Of a stretch of DNA of 64,000 bases, positions 19,553-27,050 are shown piece after piece. Every line of letters begins with the position of its first letter. Positions within the stretch are counted from its first letter, which is position 1. Both the position numbers and the translations under genes were made by a program. The notes beneath the pieces were generated by a model. It worked only from the letters and a program-made list of their open reading frames with translations, had not been told where the DNA came from and did not search any database. The stretch is from the NCBI RefSeq assembly GCF_013839445.1, contig NZ_JACDIT010000002.1:248001-312000 (forward strand), written 5' to 3'. The stretch comes from Chthonobacter albigriseus. GTDB lineage: Bacteria; Pseudomonadota; Alphaproteobacteria; Rhizobiales; Pleomorphomonadaceae.

Positions 19553-20884
19553 ATGAACCTTTCCAGTTGGGTCGGCAAGGCGGCCGAAGCCAATCCGTTG
19601 GCCTTCACGACACCGATCGAACTCGACGACGGTCCGACGGGCCGGCGCAGCTACCGCGTGCTCGCTTTCGGTTCGATGCTGGTGGTGGCCGGCATCGTAT
19701 GGGCGACGCTGACGCCGATCCGGGAACTGGCGGTTGCCGGCGGTCAGATCATGCCGGAAGGCCAGATCCGGGTGCTGCAACACCTGGAAGGCGGTGTGGT
19801 CGCCGAGATCCTGGTGCGGCCGGGAATGTCGGTGAAAGCCGGCGATCCGCTGGTGAAGCTGGCGCCAGCCGCGGTGGTGGCCGACTACGGTCAGCTCCGC
19901 TCGCGCATCTTCGATCTCGGGTTGCAGCGCGCGCGTCTGAAGGCACTGCTCGACGGCAAGCCGTTCGCGACCGCGGCAGCCGATGCCGGCAGCGTTCTCG
20001 ATGCGGAACGCAGCGTGTTCGCGGCCCGGCAGGTGAAAGCCGAGGCGGACCGGCTGCTCTATACGAGCAAACTGCAGCAGCAGCGGGAAGAGGTGCTGGC
20101 ATTGGAGACCGAGGTCGCCGGCCTGCAGGGGCTGGTGCGGGTCCAGCAGGAACAGGTGGAGATCCGCGGCAAGCTGCTGCCGAAGGGTCTGACCTCCAAG
20201 CGCGACTACCTGGAAGCCGAAGCAGCGTTCCAGCAGGCGCAGATCCAGGCGGCGAGCGCGGCGGGCAGGCTCGCCAAAGCCCGCGAGGCGGTTGCCGAAG
20301 CGGAGCATATGCTGGCCGGGGCGGAAGCGGAGACGCGGCGGATCTGGTCGGAGGAACTCGCCAAGGTGGAGAGCGAACTCGCCGAGATGGCGAGCGCGAT
20401 CGAGAAGCAGGCGGACCGCGCGGCGCGGCTGGTGGTCCGCTCGCCGGTGGACGGCGAGGTGCTGGAGTTGATGCCGACCTCGGTGGGCGACGTTATTCCC
20501 GCCGGACAGCCGATCGGCAAGGTGGTGCCGTCCGGGACGACGCTGCTGGCGGAGGTGCAGATCAAGCCGGAGGACATCGGGCACGTCCTGGTGGGCGACG
20601 AAGCCGAGATCCGGGTGACGACTTTCGACCCGAACGTCTACGGCCGGCTGACCGGGCGGGTGACCGACATCTCGCAATCGACCCTGCAGACCCCTGACGG
20701 GGTGCTCTACTATCGGGCGAAGCTGTCGCTGGATGCCGATGTTCTGGGAGATTCGGCCCATCCCAGGCCGCTGAAGGCCGGCATGGTGGTTCAGGCGCAG
20801 ATCGTGACCGGCGAGAAATCGCTGATGCGCTATCTGCTGAAGCCGATCTATCGGACATTCGGCTTGGCGTTCAGCGAGCGCTGA
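19553..20884 (+). CDS. HlyD-family periplasmic adaptor of type I secretion
   Basis: 443-residue membrane-fusion protein with a short cytoplasmic N-terminus, one membrane segment (about 33-52, VLAFGSMLVVAGIVWATLTP), a lipoyl/barrel half-motif (GGQIMPEGQIRVLQHLEGGVVAEILVRPG, here split by a long region), a long alpha-helical coiled-coil hairpin (about 110-290, rich in Ala/Glu/Gln/Arg), then RSPVDGEVL and the C-terminal barrel. This is the layout of PrtE/LapC/HlyD adaptors linking the ABC pair to an outer-membrane TolC-like channel, which must be encoded elsewhere. GGGAGG lies nine bases before the ATG. It follows the second ABC gene by 49 bp in the same direction, surely one operon. Confidence 0.9.
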   Translation: MNLSSWVGKAAEANPLAFTTPIELDDGPTGRRSYRVLAFGSMLVVAGIVWATLTPIRELAVAGGQIMPEGQIRVLQHLEGGVVAEILVRPGMSVKAGDPLVKLAPAAVVADYGQLRSRIFDLGLQRARLKALLDGKPFATAAADAGSVLDAERSVFAARQVKAEADRLLYTSKLQQQREEVLALETEVAGLQGLVRVQQEQVEIRGKLLPKGLTSKRDYLEAEAAFQQAQIQAASAAGRLAKAREAVAEAEHMLAGAEAETRRIWSEELAKVESELAEMASAIEKQADRAARLVVRSPVDGEVLELMPTSVGDVIPAGQPIGKVVPSGTTLLAEVQIKPEDIGHVLVGDEAEIRVTTFDPNVYGRLTGRVTDISQSTLQTPDGVLYYRAKLSLDADVLGDSAHPRPLKAGMVVQAQIVTGEKSLMRYLLKPIYRTFGLAFSER

Positions 20885-21094
20885 GGCTTCGGCCCAGTCC
20901 GACTTTCAATCCGATTCTGGATATTTGTCGGACACGAGCAACTTCGCCACTTGCGTAAACGGGCAGAAAACCTTAACAATCTGTTACTTGCGAGGCAGCT
21001 ATTTCGCTGCTTCCGGCTTTAGTCGGGAATAGCCACCCCAAGTCCGTCGTTTTCTCGACGATCGTATTTTTAAAATCTTTGTATCGGGGTCGTT
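20885..21094 (+). promoter_or_regulatory. AT-rich leader before the sugar transferase gene
   Basis: This 210-bp gap is distinctly AT-rich (TTAACAATCTGTTAC, TTTTTAAAATCTTT) and probably carries the promoter of the next gene. It holds two hairpins: 20992-21013 (GAGGCAGC/GCTGCTTC, loop TATTTC) and 21045-21060 (CGTCG/CGACG). Either could end the exporter transcript or act in the leader. No T-tract follows the first, and only a loose one follows the second. Confidence 0.4.
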
Positions 21095-21880
21095 ATGCGA
21101 ATCGATACCAACGAAGAGCTTCTCGTCGCGTCTGGCGCCGTTGGCAGTCTCAAGGATCTCCATGATCATTCGACGGTAGGCGCATTGAAACGCGTCTATC
21201 AATCGGCGGCATCCGGGGTGGTTCCGCAGCCGCGCCGCCGGGGTTTCGGCGGTCAGAGCCGGCGGCCGATCGGGGTTCCGCCGGGGGTTTCCAAACGAGC
21301 GTTCGATTTCGCCGCCGCCCTGATCGGGCTGGTTGCCCTGCTGCCTCTGCTACTTCTGATTGCAGCAACGATCAAGCTGACGAGCCGGGGGCCGGTGTTC
21401 TTCCGCCAGAAGCGGATCGGATACCAGAATCAGCTGTTCGAAATCTACAAGTTCCGGACGATGTACTTGGAGCGCTGCGACGCCAGCGGGGTTGCGCAGA
21501 CGACGGATTCCGACCCCCGGGTGACCCCGTTCGGGCGCTTCCTGCGGCGGCTGAGCCTCGACGAACTGCCACAGCTGCTCAACGTGGTGAAGGGCGACAT
21601 GTCGCTGGTGGGACCGCGGCCGCACGTGCCGGGGATGCTGGCGGCGGGCGTGCTCTATGAGGAACTGGTGCCCGACTACTTCGACCGCCACACGGTCCGG
21701 CCGGGCCTTACCGGGCTTGCCCAGGTCAACGGTTTCCGCGGCCCGACGACAAACCGGGACATGGCGATCGGCCGTATCGAGAAGGATCTCGAGTACGTTC
21801 GAAATGCCGGATTGCTCAAAGATATCAAAATCATCGCGATCACGCTGGTGCGTGAACTGAAGGGCGGCTCGGGGCACTGA
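21095..21880 (+). CDS. Undecaprenyl-phosphate sugar transferase (ExoY/PssA/WcaJ C-terminal type)
   Basis: 261-residue bacterial sugar transferase (PF02397 type). After about 65 polar residues comes one hydrophobic segment ([20 protein letters not shown]) and then the catalytic block: [54 protein letters not shown] and [12 protein letters not shown]. Such enzymes attach the first sugar phosphate to undecaprenyl phosphate at the inner face of the membrane and start exopolysaccharide or capsule repeat units. The rest of a polysaccharide cluster is not here; the gene stands alone between the type I secretion operon and a strong terminator. A biofilm role shared with the adhesin is inference. GGGG lies eight bases before the ATG. 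Confidence 0.9.
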   Translation: MRIDTNEELLVASGAVGSLKDLHDHSTVGALKRVYQSAASGVVPQPRRRGFGGQSRRPIGVPPGVSKRAFDFAAALIGLVALLPLLLLIAATIKLTSRGPVFFRQKRIGYQNQLFEIYKFRTMYLERCDASGVAQTTDSDPRVTPFGRFLRRLSLDELPQLLNVVKGDMSLVGPRPHVPGMLAAGVLYEELVPDYFDRHTVRPGLTGLAQVNGFRGPTTNRDMAIGRIEKDLEYVRNAGLLKDIKIIAITLVRELKGGSGH

Positions 21881-21913
21881 GCCGACTTCCACCCGCACCC
21901 GAACCGCGAGACG

Positions 21914-21938
21914 AAAGCCCGCCATCCGGCGGGCTTTT
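21914..21938 (+). terminator. Rho-independent terminator after the sugar transferase
   Basis: Perfect 10-bp stem AAAGCCCGCC (21914-21923), loop ATCC, GGCGGGCTTT (21928-21937), followed by another T. It is 34 bp past the stop codon. The A/T ends make it usable from either strand, so it may also end the small minus-strand gene at 21973. Confidence 0.85.
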
Positions 21939-21972
21939 CCGTTCGGGCGATTGTCCCGCCTCCCGCTGTCGT

Positions 21973-22179
21973 TCAGATGCGGAGGGTCTGGATCTCGGCT
22001 CCGTCGGCGTCCGCCTGGCGGGTCTCGGGAACCGCCTCGCCCGCGTCCGGCTCGGCCTCGGTCTCTTCCTCAAGCAGCGGCGGAACGAAGACGCTCTTGG
22101 GAATAACGACGAGCGCGTGGGCAGGGACGCTGGCTCCGGCGGCGAAGAGTGTCGCAAGGATGACCGCTCGGGCAAACAT
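21973..22179 (-). CDS. Small secreted hypothetical protein
   Basis: 68 residues. A clear Sec signal peptide is present (MFARAVILATLFAAGASVPAHA, cleavage expected after AHA near residue 22), leaving about 46 residues: a short hydrophobic start (LVVIPKSVFVPPLL) and a very acidic tail (EEETEAEPDAGEAVPE...). GGAG lies nine bases before the ATG. No family is recognised. The coding case rests on the signal peptide, the ribosome site and a terminator-type hairpin just beyond the stop. Confidence 0.6.
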   Translation of the reverse strand: MFARAVILATLFAAGASVPAHALVVIPKSVFVPPLLEEETEAEPDAGEAVPETRQADADGAEIQTLRI

Positions 22180-22431
22180 GATGATGCTCCACGAATTTGA
22201 ACCTCATTGCAGCCTTTCTACCAGCCGCGCATGAATTCGACGTTCCGAGTTCAGGACAAATTCAATTCTAAGGCGAGTGCTGGTCTCAACCGACTTTTAA
22301 CCGTAGGCGGCCGGCGGGCGGGGGCAACCGCGTCCACGGGGCGGTGTTCTCCGGCGATCGTGTAGTCGTGTTTTCCGGAACGACTGTCGTGCGTGTAGCG
22401 CTACAAAAAGCGACGACGCGGAGGACATATC

Positions 22432-23538
22432 GTGGCAGGCAAACATATCGTTCTGGTCGGAGCTGGACACGCCCACCTCGACGTGATTGCCGGCGCCGAG
22501 GCGTTCACACGGCGAGGTCATCGGCTGACGGTGATAGCGCCGGGGGATTTCTGGTACTCGGGCCTGGCGACCGGGGTGGCCGGCGGGATCTATCCCCCTG
22601 CCCTCGATCGGATCGACATCGCCGCGCTGACGGCGAAAGCCGGCGGAACTTATCACCGGGGCGTGGTGACGGGCTTATCGTCGGAACGAAGCCGGCTGAC
22701 GCTGGAGGACGGGACCGAGGTGCCGTTCGACGTCGTATCGCTGGACATCGGCAGCGAAGCGCCGCCCATCCCCGGCGAGGCGGCGCATCCGGACCGGTGC
22801 TTCGCGGTGAAGCCGGTGCGGCGGATCGCCGAGCTGCGGGCGACGGTGGAGGCGCGGGCGGCGGCGGGCCGGCCGACGCGGATCGCGGTGGCCGGAGGCG
22901 GGGCGACCGCGGCGGAGATGGCGGCCAACCTGGAGGCGCTCGGCCGGCGCATCGGGGGACGTGTCGACGTCACGCTGCTGGCGGGCGGGGAGCGGGTGCT
23001 GGCGCAGTTGCCCGGGCGGGCCGGGGCGGCGGCGGTGGATGCGCTGCGGCGGCGCGGCGTCTTGGTGCGGACAGGGGCCCGGGTGGCGTCTGTAGATCCG
23101 GACGCGGTGCGGTTGGCGAACGGGGAGTCGATCGGCACCGACCTGTTCGTCAACGCGACCGGTCTTCGACCGCGACGGCTCGCCGTCTGCGACCTACCGC
23201 TGGATCCGAACGGCGCGCTGGTTCTGGACCGGCATCTGCGCTCGCGAAGGGATCCGCGGGTGCACGGCGGGGGTGACTGCGTGGCGATCGAAGGGCATGA
23301 ACTGCCGCGGATCGGGGTCTACGCGATCCGGCAGGCTCCGGTGCTGGCGCGCAATCTGCTCGCGGCGGCGGAGGGCGGCGAACCGGCGACCTTCGAGCCG
23401 CAGGCGCGCTATCTCTGGATCATGAACCTCGGCGACGGGACCGGCCTTGCCATGCGAGGCGGCCTTTGGTGGCACGGGCGCGCCGCCTTCCGGCTGAAGG
23501 ACTGGATCGACCGCCGATTTCTGGCGAAGTACGCTTAA
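22432..23538 (+). CDS. FAD-dependent NADH-dehydrogenase-like oxidoreductase
   Basis: 368-residue two-dinucleotide-binding-domain flavoprotein. The FAD motif HIVLVGAGHAHLDVI is at the N-terminus; the GHAHL form resembles the FAD domain that some bacteria fuse to SelD. A second GxGxxx motif, IAVAGGGATAAEMAANL, lies near 145, and the late FAD motif is near 275 (RVHGGGDCVAI). Membrane association is possible, as in Ndh. The start is GTG with GGAGG ten bases upstream. A 10-bp palindrome GTAGCGCTAC (22395-22404) lies in the 250-bp gap before it, which otherwise holds nothing I can name. It is followed after 27 bp by a ModE-like gene, so the two may be cotranscribed. The redox partner is unknown. 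Confidence 0.82.
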   Translation: MAGKHIVLVGAGHAHLDVIAGAEAFTRRGHRLTVIAPGDFWYSGLATGVAGGIYPPALDRIDIAALTAKAGGTYHRGVVTGLSSERSRLTLEDGTEVPFDVVSLDIGSEAPPIPGEAAHPDRCFAVKPVRRIAELRATVEARAAAGRPTRIAVAGGGATAAEMAANLEALGRRIGGRVDVTLLAGGERVLAQLPGRAGAAAVDALRRRGVLVRTGARVASVDPDAVRLANGESIGTDLFVNATGLRPRRLAVCDLPLDPNGALVLDRHLRSRRDPRVHGGGDCVAIEGHELPRIGVYAIRQAPVLARNLLAAAEGGEPATFEPQARYLWIMNLGDGTGLAMRGGLWWHGRAAFRLKDWIDRRFLAKYA

Positions 23539-23565
23539 CCCCGACGACCAGGAGCGAGGACCGAG

Positions 23566-23961
23566 ATGAACAAGCCGCGGAACCTGCCGGATGGAAGCGA
23601 TCGCCGGGAGGTACGGGCGACCCCGCGCATCAGGATCGTGTTCGGAGACGGGATGCGGATAGGGCCGGGCAAGGCGGACCTGCTCGAGGCGATCGGCAGG
23701 ACCGGCTCGATCTCGGCGGCAGGGCGGGAACTGGGCATGTCCTATCGACGCGCATGGCTGCTGGTGGACAGCCTGAACCAGATGTTCACGCAGCCGGTGG
23801 TGACAGCGAACGCCGGCGGCGCGCACGGCGGCGGCGCCGGGCTGACGCCTTTCGGCGCGGACATGCTGGCGGCGTACAGGCGGGTCGAGGCGCGCATGCG
23901 GGATGTGGTGGAGGAGGAGTTCGGGCGCTTCGAGGCGGAGGTGGTGGTGGACGGGGCGTGA
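23566..23961 (+). CDS. ModE-like molybdate-responsive regulator, DNA-binding domain only
   Basis: 131-residue winged-helix protein of the ModE N-terminal/LysR-like class. The helix-turn-helix is at about 38-80: GPGKADLLEAIGRTGSISAAGRELGMSYRRAWLLVDSLN, then the wing (TQPVVTANAGGAHGGGAGLTPFG) and a dimerisation helix (MLAAYRRVEARMRDVVEEEF). It lacks the two C-terminal Mop/TOBE domains with which E. coli ModE binds molybdate, so sensing must be indirect or the protein a constitutive binder. It faces the modABC operon tail to tail, with a REP-like repeat pair between. The candidate ModE box at 27000-27023 is its obvious target. GAGCGAGG precedes the ATG. Confidence 0.85.
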   Translation: MNKPRNLPDGSDRREVRATPRIRIVFGDGMRIGPGKADLLEAIGRTGSISAAGRELGMSYRRAWLLVDSLNQMFTQPVVTANAGGAHGGGAGLTPFGADMLAAYRRVEARMRDVVEEEFGRFEAEVVVDGA

Positions 23962-24043
23962 TGGGTGACGGGCGATCGGCAGGGGGCGGTGGGTCGAAGG
24001 GCCTCAGCAGTAGCGGTGGACCGTAAGCAGCGGGCCTTCCCCT

Positions 24044-24165
24044 CCCCGTCTTGGTCCGCGCAGGCGGACCACCGCATTTTTCCGGGACGGTGCACCACCT
24101 CAGAACACGATGTAGAGCGGCACTCACAAAGGCGTGGGTGGTCCGCCTGCGCGGGCCATGACGGC
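24044..24165. repeat. Inverted pair of REP-like palindromic elements
   Basis: Within the 307-bp gap 23962-24268, which holds no gene, are two copies of a 20-bp palindrome in head-to-head layout: TGGTCCGCGCAGGCGGACCA at 24052-24071 and TGGTCCGCCTGCGCGGGCCA at 24139-24158 (one mismatch). Each is flanked on one side by a conserved CGTGGGTGG-like arm and on the other by a CATGACGG-like arm. Further copies are at 33560, 47118 and 47204. The pair layout resembles REPINs/BIMEs. It sits between convergent genes, where it could form a large cruciform or act in transcript ends. Confidence 0.75.
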
Positions 24166-24268
24166 TCGAATGAGGGGCGAACCGCGGTGCGTTCTGTGGC
24201 GTGTGGGTAGGGGCGAACGGCGGCGTTCTGTGGCGGCTGGAGGCGGGCGAACGGCAGGGTCGGGCGGG

Positions 24269-25477
24269 TTATTCGCTGGGGATCTGGAGGCCGGGGACCA
24301 TGCGTTCGTCGAGGGAGACGGCCTTGATGAGGGCGTGGACTTCGTCGCCGGTGTCGAGGCCGAGTTCGGCGGCGGCGAGGCGGGTGATGTAGGCGGTGAG
24401 GCGGTCGCCGCCGCGGAGCGCGATGGTGGCGAGAGCGAACGGGCCGTCGTCGGTGGCGATGTGGACCACCGTTCCGGTGAGCGCGGTGCGGATTGAGAGG
24501 TTGCTGGGCCTGCCGACGGCGAGGGTGACGTTGGTGGCACGGATGGAGAGGCGGACCAGCGCGCCGGGGGGCGACGACGCGGTTCGGTCCGTTGGTTTGC
24601 CCGTCATGGCGCCCGCCTGACTTGTGGCAGGCGACCCGGGCCCCAGGCCGGTGGGCGTTGGCTCCATAGCCGTCCCGCCGAGGTGGCCGGGGAGGATGAT
24701 GCGACCGGCGGGGTGGTCGAGGATGGTAACGGCGAAGGCCGGATCGTAGCGCTCCACCGTGGCGGTGAGGATGGAGACAGCTTCGAAACGCGAGGCGGTG
24801 GAAAGCGAGGTGGGCGCGAGGATCTCGGAGGCGGGACCGGCGGCTGCGACCCGGCCGGCTTCAAGGCGGACCACGTGACCGGCGAGACGGGCGACCTCGT
24901 CCACGGCGTGGCTGACGTAGACGATGGGGATTCGGAAAGCGTCGCGCAGGTGTTCGATGAAGGGCAGGATCTCGCGCTTGCGGGCATCGTCGAGCGAGGC
25001 GAGCGGTTCGTCCATCAGGAGAAGGCGCGGCGAGGCGAGGAGCGCGCGGCCGATGGCGACGCGCTGGCGTTCGCCGCCGGAGAGCGTTGCGGGCCGACGA
25101 TCGAGCAGGCGGTCGATGCCGAGGACCTGGACGACGTCGTCGAAGGGAACGGCGCGCTCGCGCCGCGGGGTGAACCAGCGGCCATAGGTGAGGTTGGCGC
25201 GCACGGACAGGTGCGGAAAGAGCTGCGCGTCCTGGAAGACGAGGCCGATGCGGCGGCGATGCGGGGGCAAAACGATGCCGGCGGCGGTGTCGGCGAGGAC
25301 GGCGTCGTCGGCGACGATGCGGCCGTCGTCGGGACGCTCCAGGCCGGCGATCAGGCGAATGACCGTGGACTTGCCGGAGCCGGATGGGCCGAACAGGGCG
25401 GTGACGCCCTGCCCCGCGCTGAACGCAACGTCCAGCTTGAAATCCGGCCGCGCGAGGCGGCAGTCGAACTCGATCAT
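24269..25477 (-). CDS. modC: Molybdate ABC transporter ATP-binding protein ModC
   Basis: 402-residue ATPase that energises molybdate import. Walker A GPSGSGKST lies near residue 32, followed by Q-loop VFQDAQLFPHLSV (the usual ModC form), signature LSGGERQR near 128, Walker B LLLMDEPLASLD and H-loop YVSHAVDEV. After about residue 225 comes a regulatory region with a Thr/Pro/Gly-rich linker (about 285-320) and a C-terminal Mop/TOBE domain (LSIRATNVTLA...GTVVHIA...GDEVHALIKAVSL) that binds oxyanion. The start overlaps the modB stop by 4 bp. It is the last gene of modABC and runs into the REP-like repeats. Confidence 0.93.
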   Translation of the reverse strand: MIEFDCRLARPDFKLDVAFSAGQGVTALFGPSGSGKSTVIRLIAGLERPDDGRIVADDAVLADTAAGIVLPPHRRRIGLVFQDAQLFPHLSVRANLTYGRWFTPRRERAVPFDDVVQVLGIDRLLDRRPATLSGGERQRVAIGRALLASPRLLLMDEPLASLDDARKREILPFIEHLRDAFRIPIVYVSHAVDEVARLAGHVVRLEAGRVAAAGPASEILAPTSLSTASRFEAVSILTATVERYDPAFAVTILDHPAGRIILPGHLGGTAMEPTPTGLGPGSPATSQAGAMTGKPTDRTASSPPGALVRLSIRATNVTLAVGRPSNLSIRTALTGTVVHIATDDGPFALATIALRGGDRLTAYITRLAAAELGLDTGDEVHALIKAVSLDERMVPGLQIPSE

Positions 25478-26169
25478 GCGTAGACCGCCACGCGGCGGCT
25501 GGCGCGACGCTGGAGCCATTCTGAAAGCACGAGCGCGCCGAGGGCGATGACGACCGCGACGACGGTGAGGCGAAGGGCGCCGGCATCGCCGCCGGGGATC
25601 TGGGTGAAGGTGTAGATGGCGGCGGAGAGGGTCTGCGTTTCGCCGGGGATGTTGGAGACGAAGGTGATGGTGGCGCCGAACTCGCCGAGGGCCTTGGCGA
25701 AGCAGAGGATGGCCCCGACCAGCACCCCCGGCAGTGCCAGCGGCAGAGTGACCGTGGCGAAGACGGCGAATGGGCCGGCCCCGAGCGTGCCGGCGGCGGC
25801 TTCCAGCCGGCGGTCGACCGCCTCGAAGGAAAGGCGGATCGCGCGGACCATCAGAGGGAAGCCCATCACGGCGCAGGCGAGCGCCGCACCGGTCCAGCGG
25901 AAGGAGAAGACGATCCCGAAGTCGGCCAGGAAGGCGCCGAGCGGGCCGCGCTTGCCGAAGAGCAGCAGCAGCAGGTAGCCGGTGACGACGGGCGGAAGCA
26001 CCAGCGGCAGGTGGACGAGCCCGTCGACAAGGGTCTTGCCGGGAAAATCGCGACGGGCCAGCAGGTGGGCAACGGCGATGGCGAACGGCAAGCTGGCGAG
26101 GGTTGCGACCGCGGCGATGCGCAGGCTGAGGGCGACCGCCGTCCACTCTTCAGGTGTCAACTCCGGCAT
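25474..26169 (-). CDS. modB: Molybdate ABC transporter permease ModB
   Basis: 231-residue inner-membrane permease with five to six membrane helices. The EAA-type loop that docks on ModC is GAILCFAKALGEFGATITF, and the segment HLPLVLPPVVTGYLLLLLFGKRGPLG is characteristic of ModB/CysU permeases. The gene sits between modA (36 bp downstream of the modA stop) and modC (4-bp overlap), as in standard modABC operons. Confidence 0.93.
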   Translation of the reverse strand: MPELTPEEWTAVALSLRIAAVATLASLPFAIAVAHLLARRDFPGKTLVDGLVHLPLVLPPVVTGYLLLLLFGKRGPLGAFLADFGIVFSFRWTGAALACAVMGFPLMVRAIRLSFEAVDRRLEAAAGTLGAGPFAVFATVTLPLALPGVLVGAILCFAKALGEFGATITFVSNIPGETQTLSAAIYTFTQIPGGDAGALRLTVVAVVIALGALVLSEWLQRRASRRVAVYA

Positions 26170-26205
26170 GGGGCGTCCGGTGCGAAGGGAGCCGGGACGG
26201 GATCG

Positions 26206-26979
26206 TCACGGCAGGAGGGTGAAGCCGGCTTCGGTGAAGACGGCGCCGGCCGCCTCGCCCTTGAGGTAGGCGAGGAAGGCGTCGGCGTCGGGGCTCGGAG
26301 AGCTTTTCAGCCGGGCGACAGGATAGACGATCGGCGGGTGGCTGGAAGCGGGGAAAACAGCGACGACCTTCACCTCCGGCACGGCTCGGGCATCGGTGGC
26401 GTAGACGACGCCGAACGGCGCCTCGCCGCGGGCAACGAGCGTAAGCGCGGCGGTGACCTTGTCGACGAAGGCGGCCTTCGGCTCGACCGCGGCCCACAGG
26501 CCAAGGGACTCGAGCGCAGCCTTGGCGTAGGCGCCGGCGGGGACGGACTTCGGCTCGCCGAGGGCGATGCGGCCGTCGCCGATCAGGGCTGCGAGATCGG
26601 CGCCGGGCTTGGGCTCGAAGACGGCGGTGCTGTCGGCAGGGGCGATCAGAACGAGTTCGTTGCCGAGAAGCGCCGTGCGGCTGGCGGGTTCGACGAGGCC
26701 GGCCTTTTCCAGGTGATCCATCCACTTGAGGTCGGCGGAGAAGAAGAGATCGACGGGGGCGCCCTCCTCCACCTGCCTGGCGAGCGCGCCGGAGGCGGCG
26801 TAGCTGACCGTGACGGCCTTGCCGGTTTCGGTCTGCCAGGCGGCGGCGACCTCGTCGAGCGCGGTCTTCAGGGAGGCGGCCGCGAAAACGAGGATGGGCT
26901 TTTCCTCCGCGGCGGCGGGAGCGGCGGGGAGGAGCGAGAGCGCGGCGGCGACGGCCAGAATGCGGCGACGGGTGAGCAT
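26206..26979 (-). CDS. modA: Molybdate-binding periplasmic protein ModA
   Basis: 257-residue binding protein. The start at 26979 gives a clean signal peptide (MLTRRRILAVAAALSLLPAAPAAA, cleavage near 24) with GGAGG eight bases upstream; a longer in-frame start at 27054 would bury it. Mature-protein features of the family are VFAAASLKTALDEVAAAW, SYAASGALARQVEEGAPVDLFFSADLKWMD and GVVYATDARA. Ser and Asp/Tyr side chains from these segments bind molybdate or tungstate. A candidate ModE box lies 20 bp upstream of the start codon, so the operon is expected to be shut off when molybdate is plentiful. Confidence 0.94.
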   Translation of the reverse strand: MLTRRRILAVAAALSLLPAAPAAAEEKPILVFAAASLKTALDEVAAAWQTETGKAVTVSYAASGALARQVEEGAPVDLFFSADLKWMDHLEKAGLVEPASRTALLGNELVLIAPADSTAVFEPKPGADLAALIGDGRIALGEPKSVPAGAYAKAALESLGLWAAVEPKAAFVDKVTAALTLVARGEAPFGVVYATDARAVPEVKVVAVFPASSHPPIVYPVARLKSSPSPDADAFLAYLKGEAAGAVFTEAGFTLLP

Positions 26980-26999
26980 GCGAGCCTCCGGACGGGGTT

Positions 27000-27023
27000 C
27001 GCTATGCATCATTGGATATAACG
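27000..27023. promoter_or_regulatory. Candidate ModE-binding site (Mo-box) of the modABC operon
   Basis: Dyad with arms CGCTATGC (27000-27007) and ATATAACG (27016-27023), spaced by 8 bp. The right arm is the exact reverse complement of CGTTATAT, the left differs at two positions. From memory, the E. coli modA operator has the same arms and the same 8-bp spacing. It lies in the only AT-rich stretch between the modA start and the preceding gene, where it would overlap the promoter. Confidence 0.72.
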
Positions 27024-27050
27024 CGGTCGCAGGCAAGAGGGACCTTCGGG

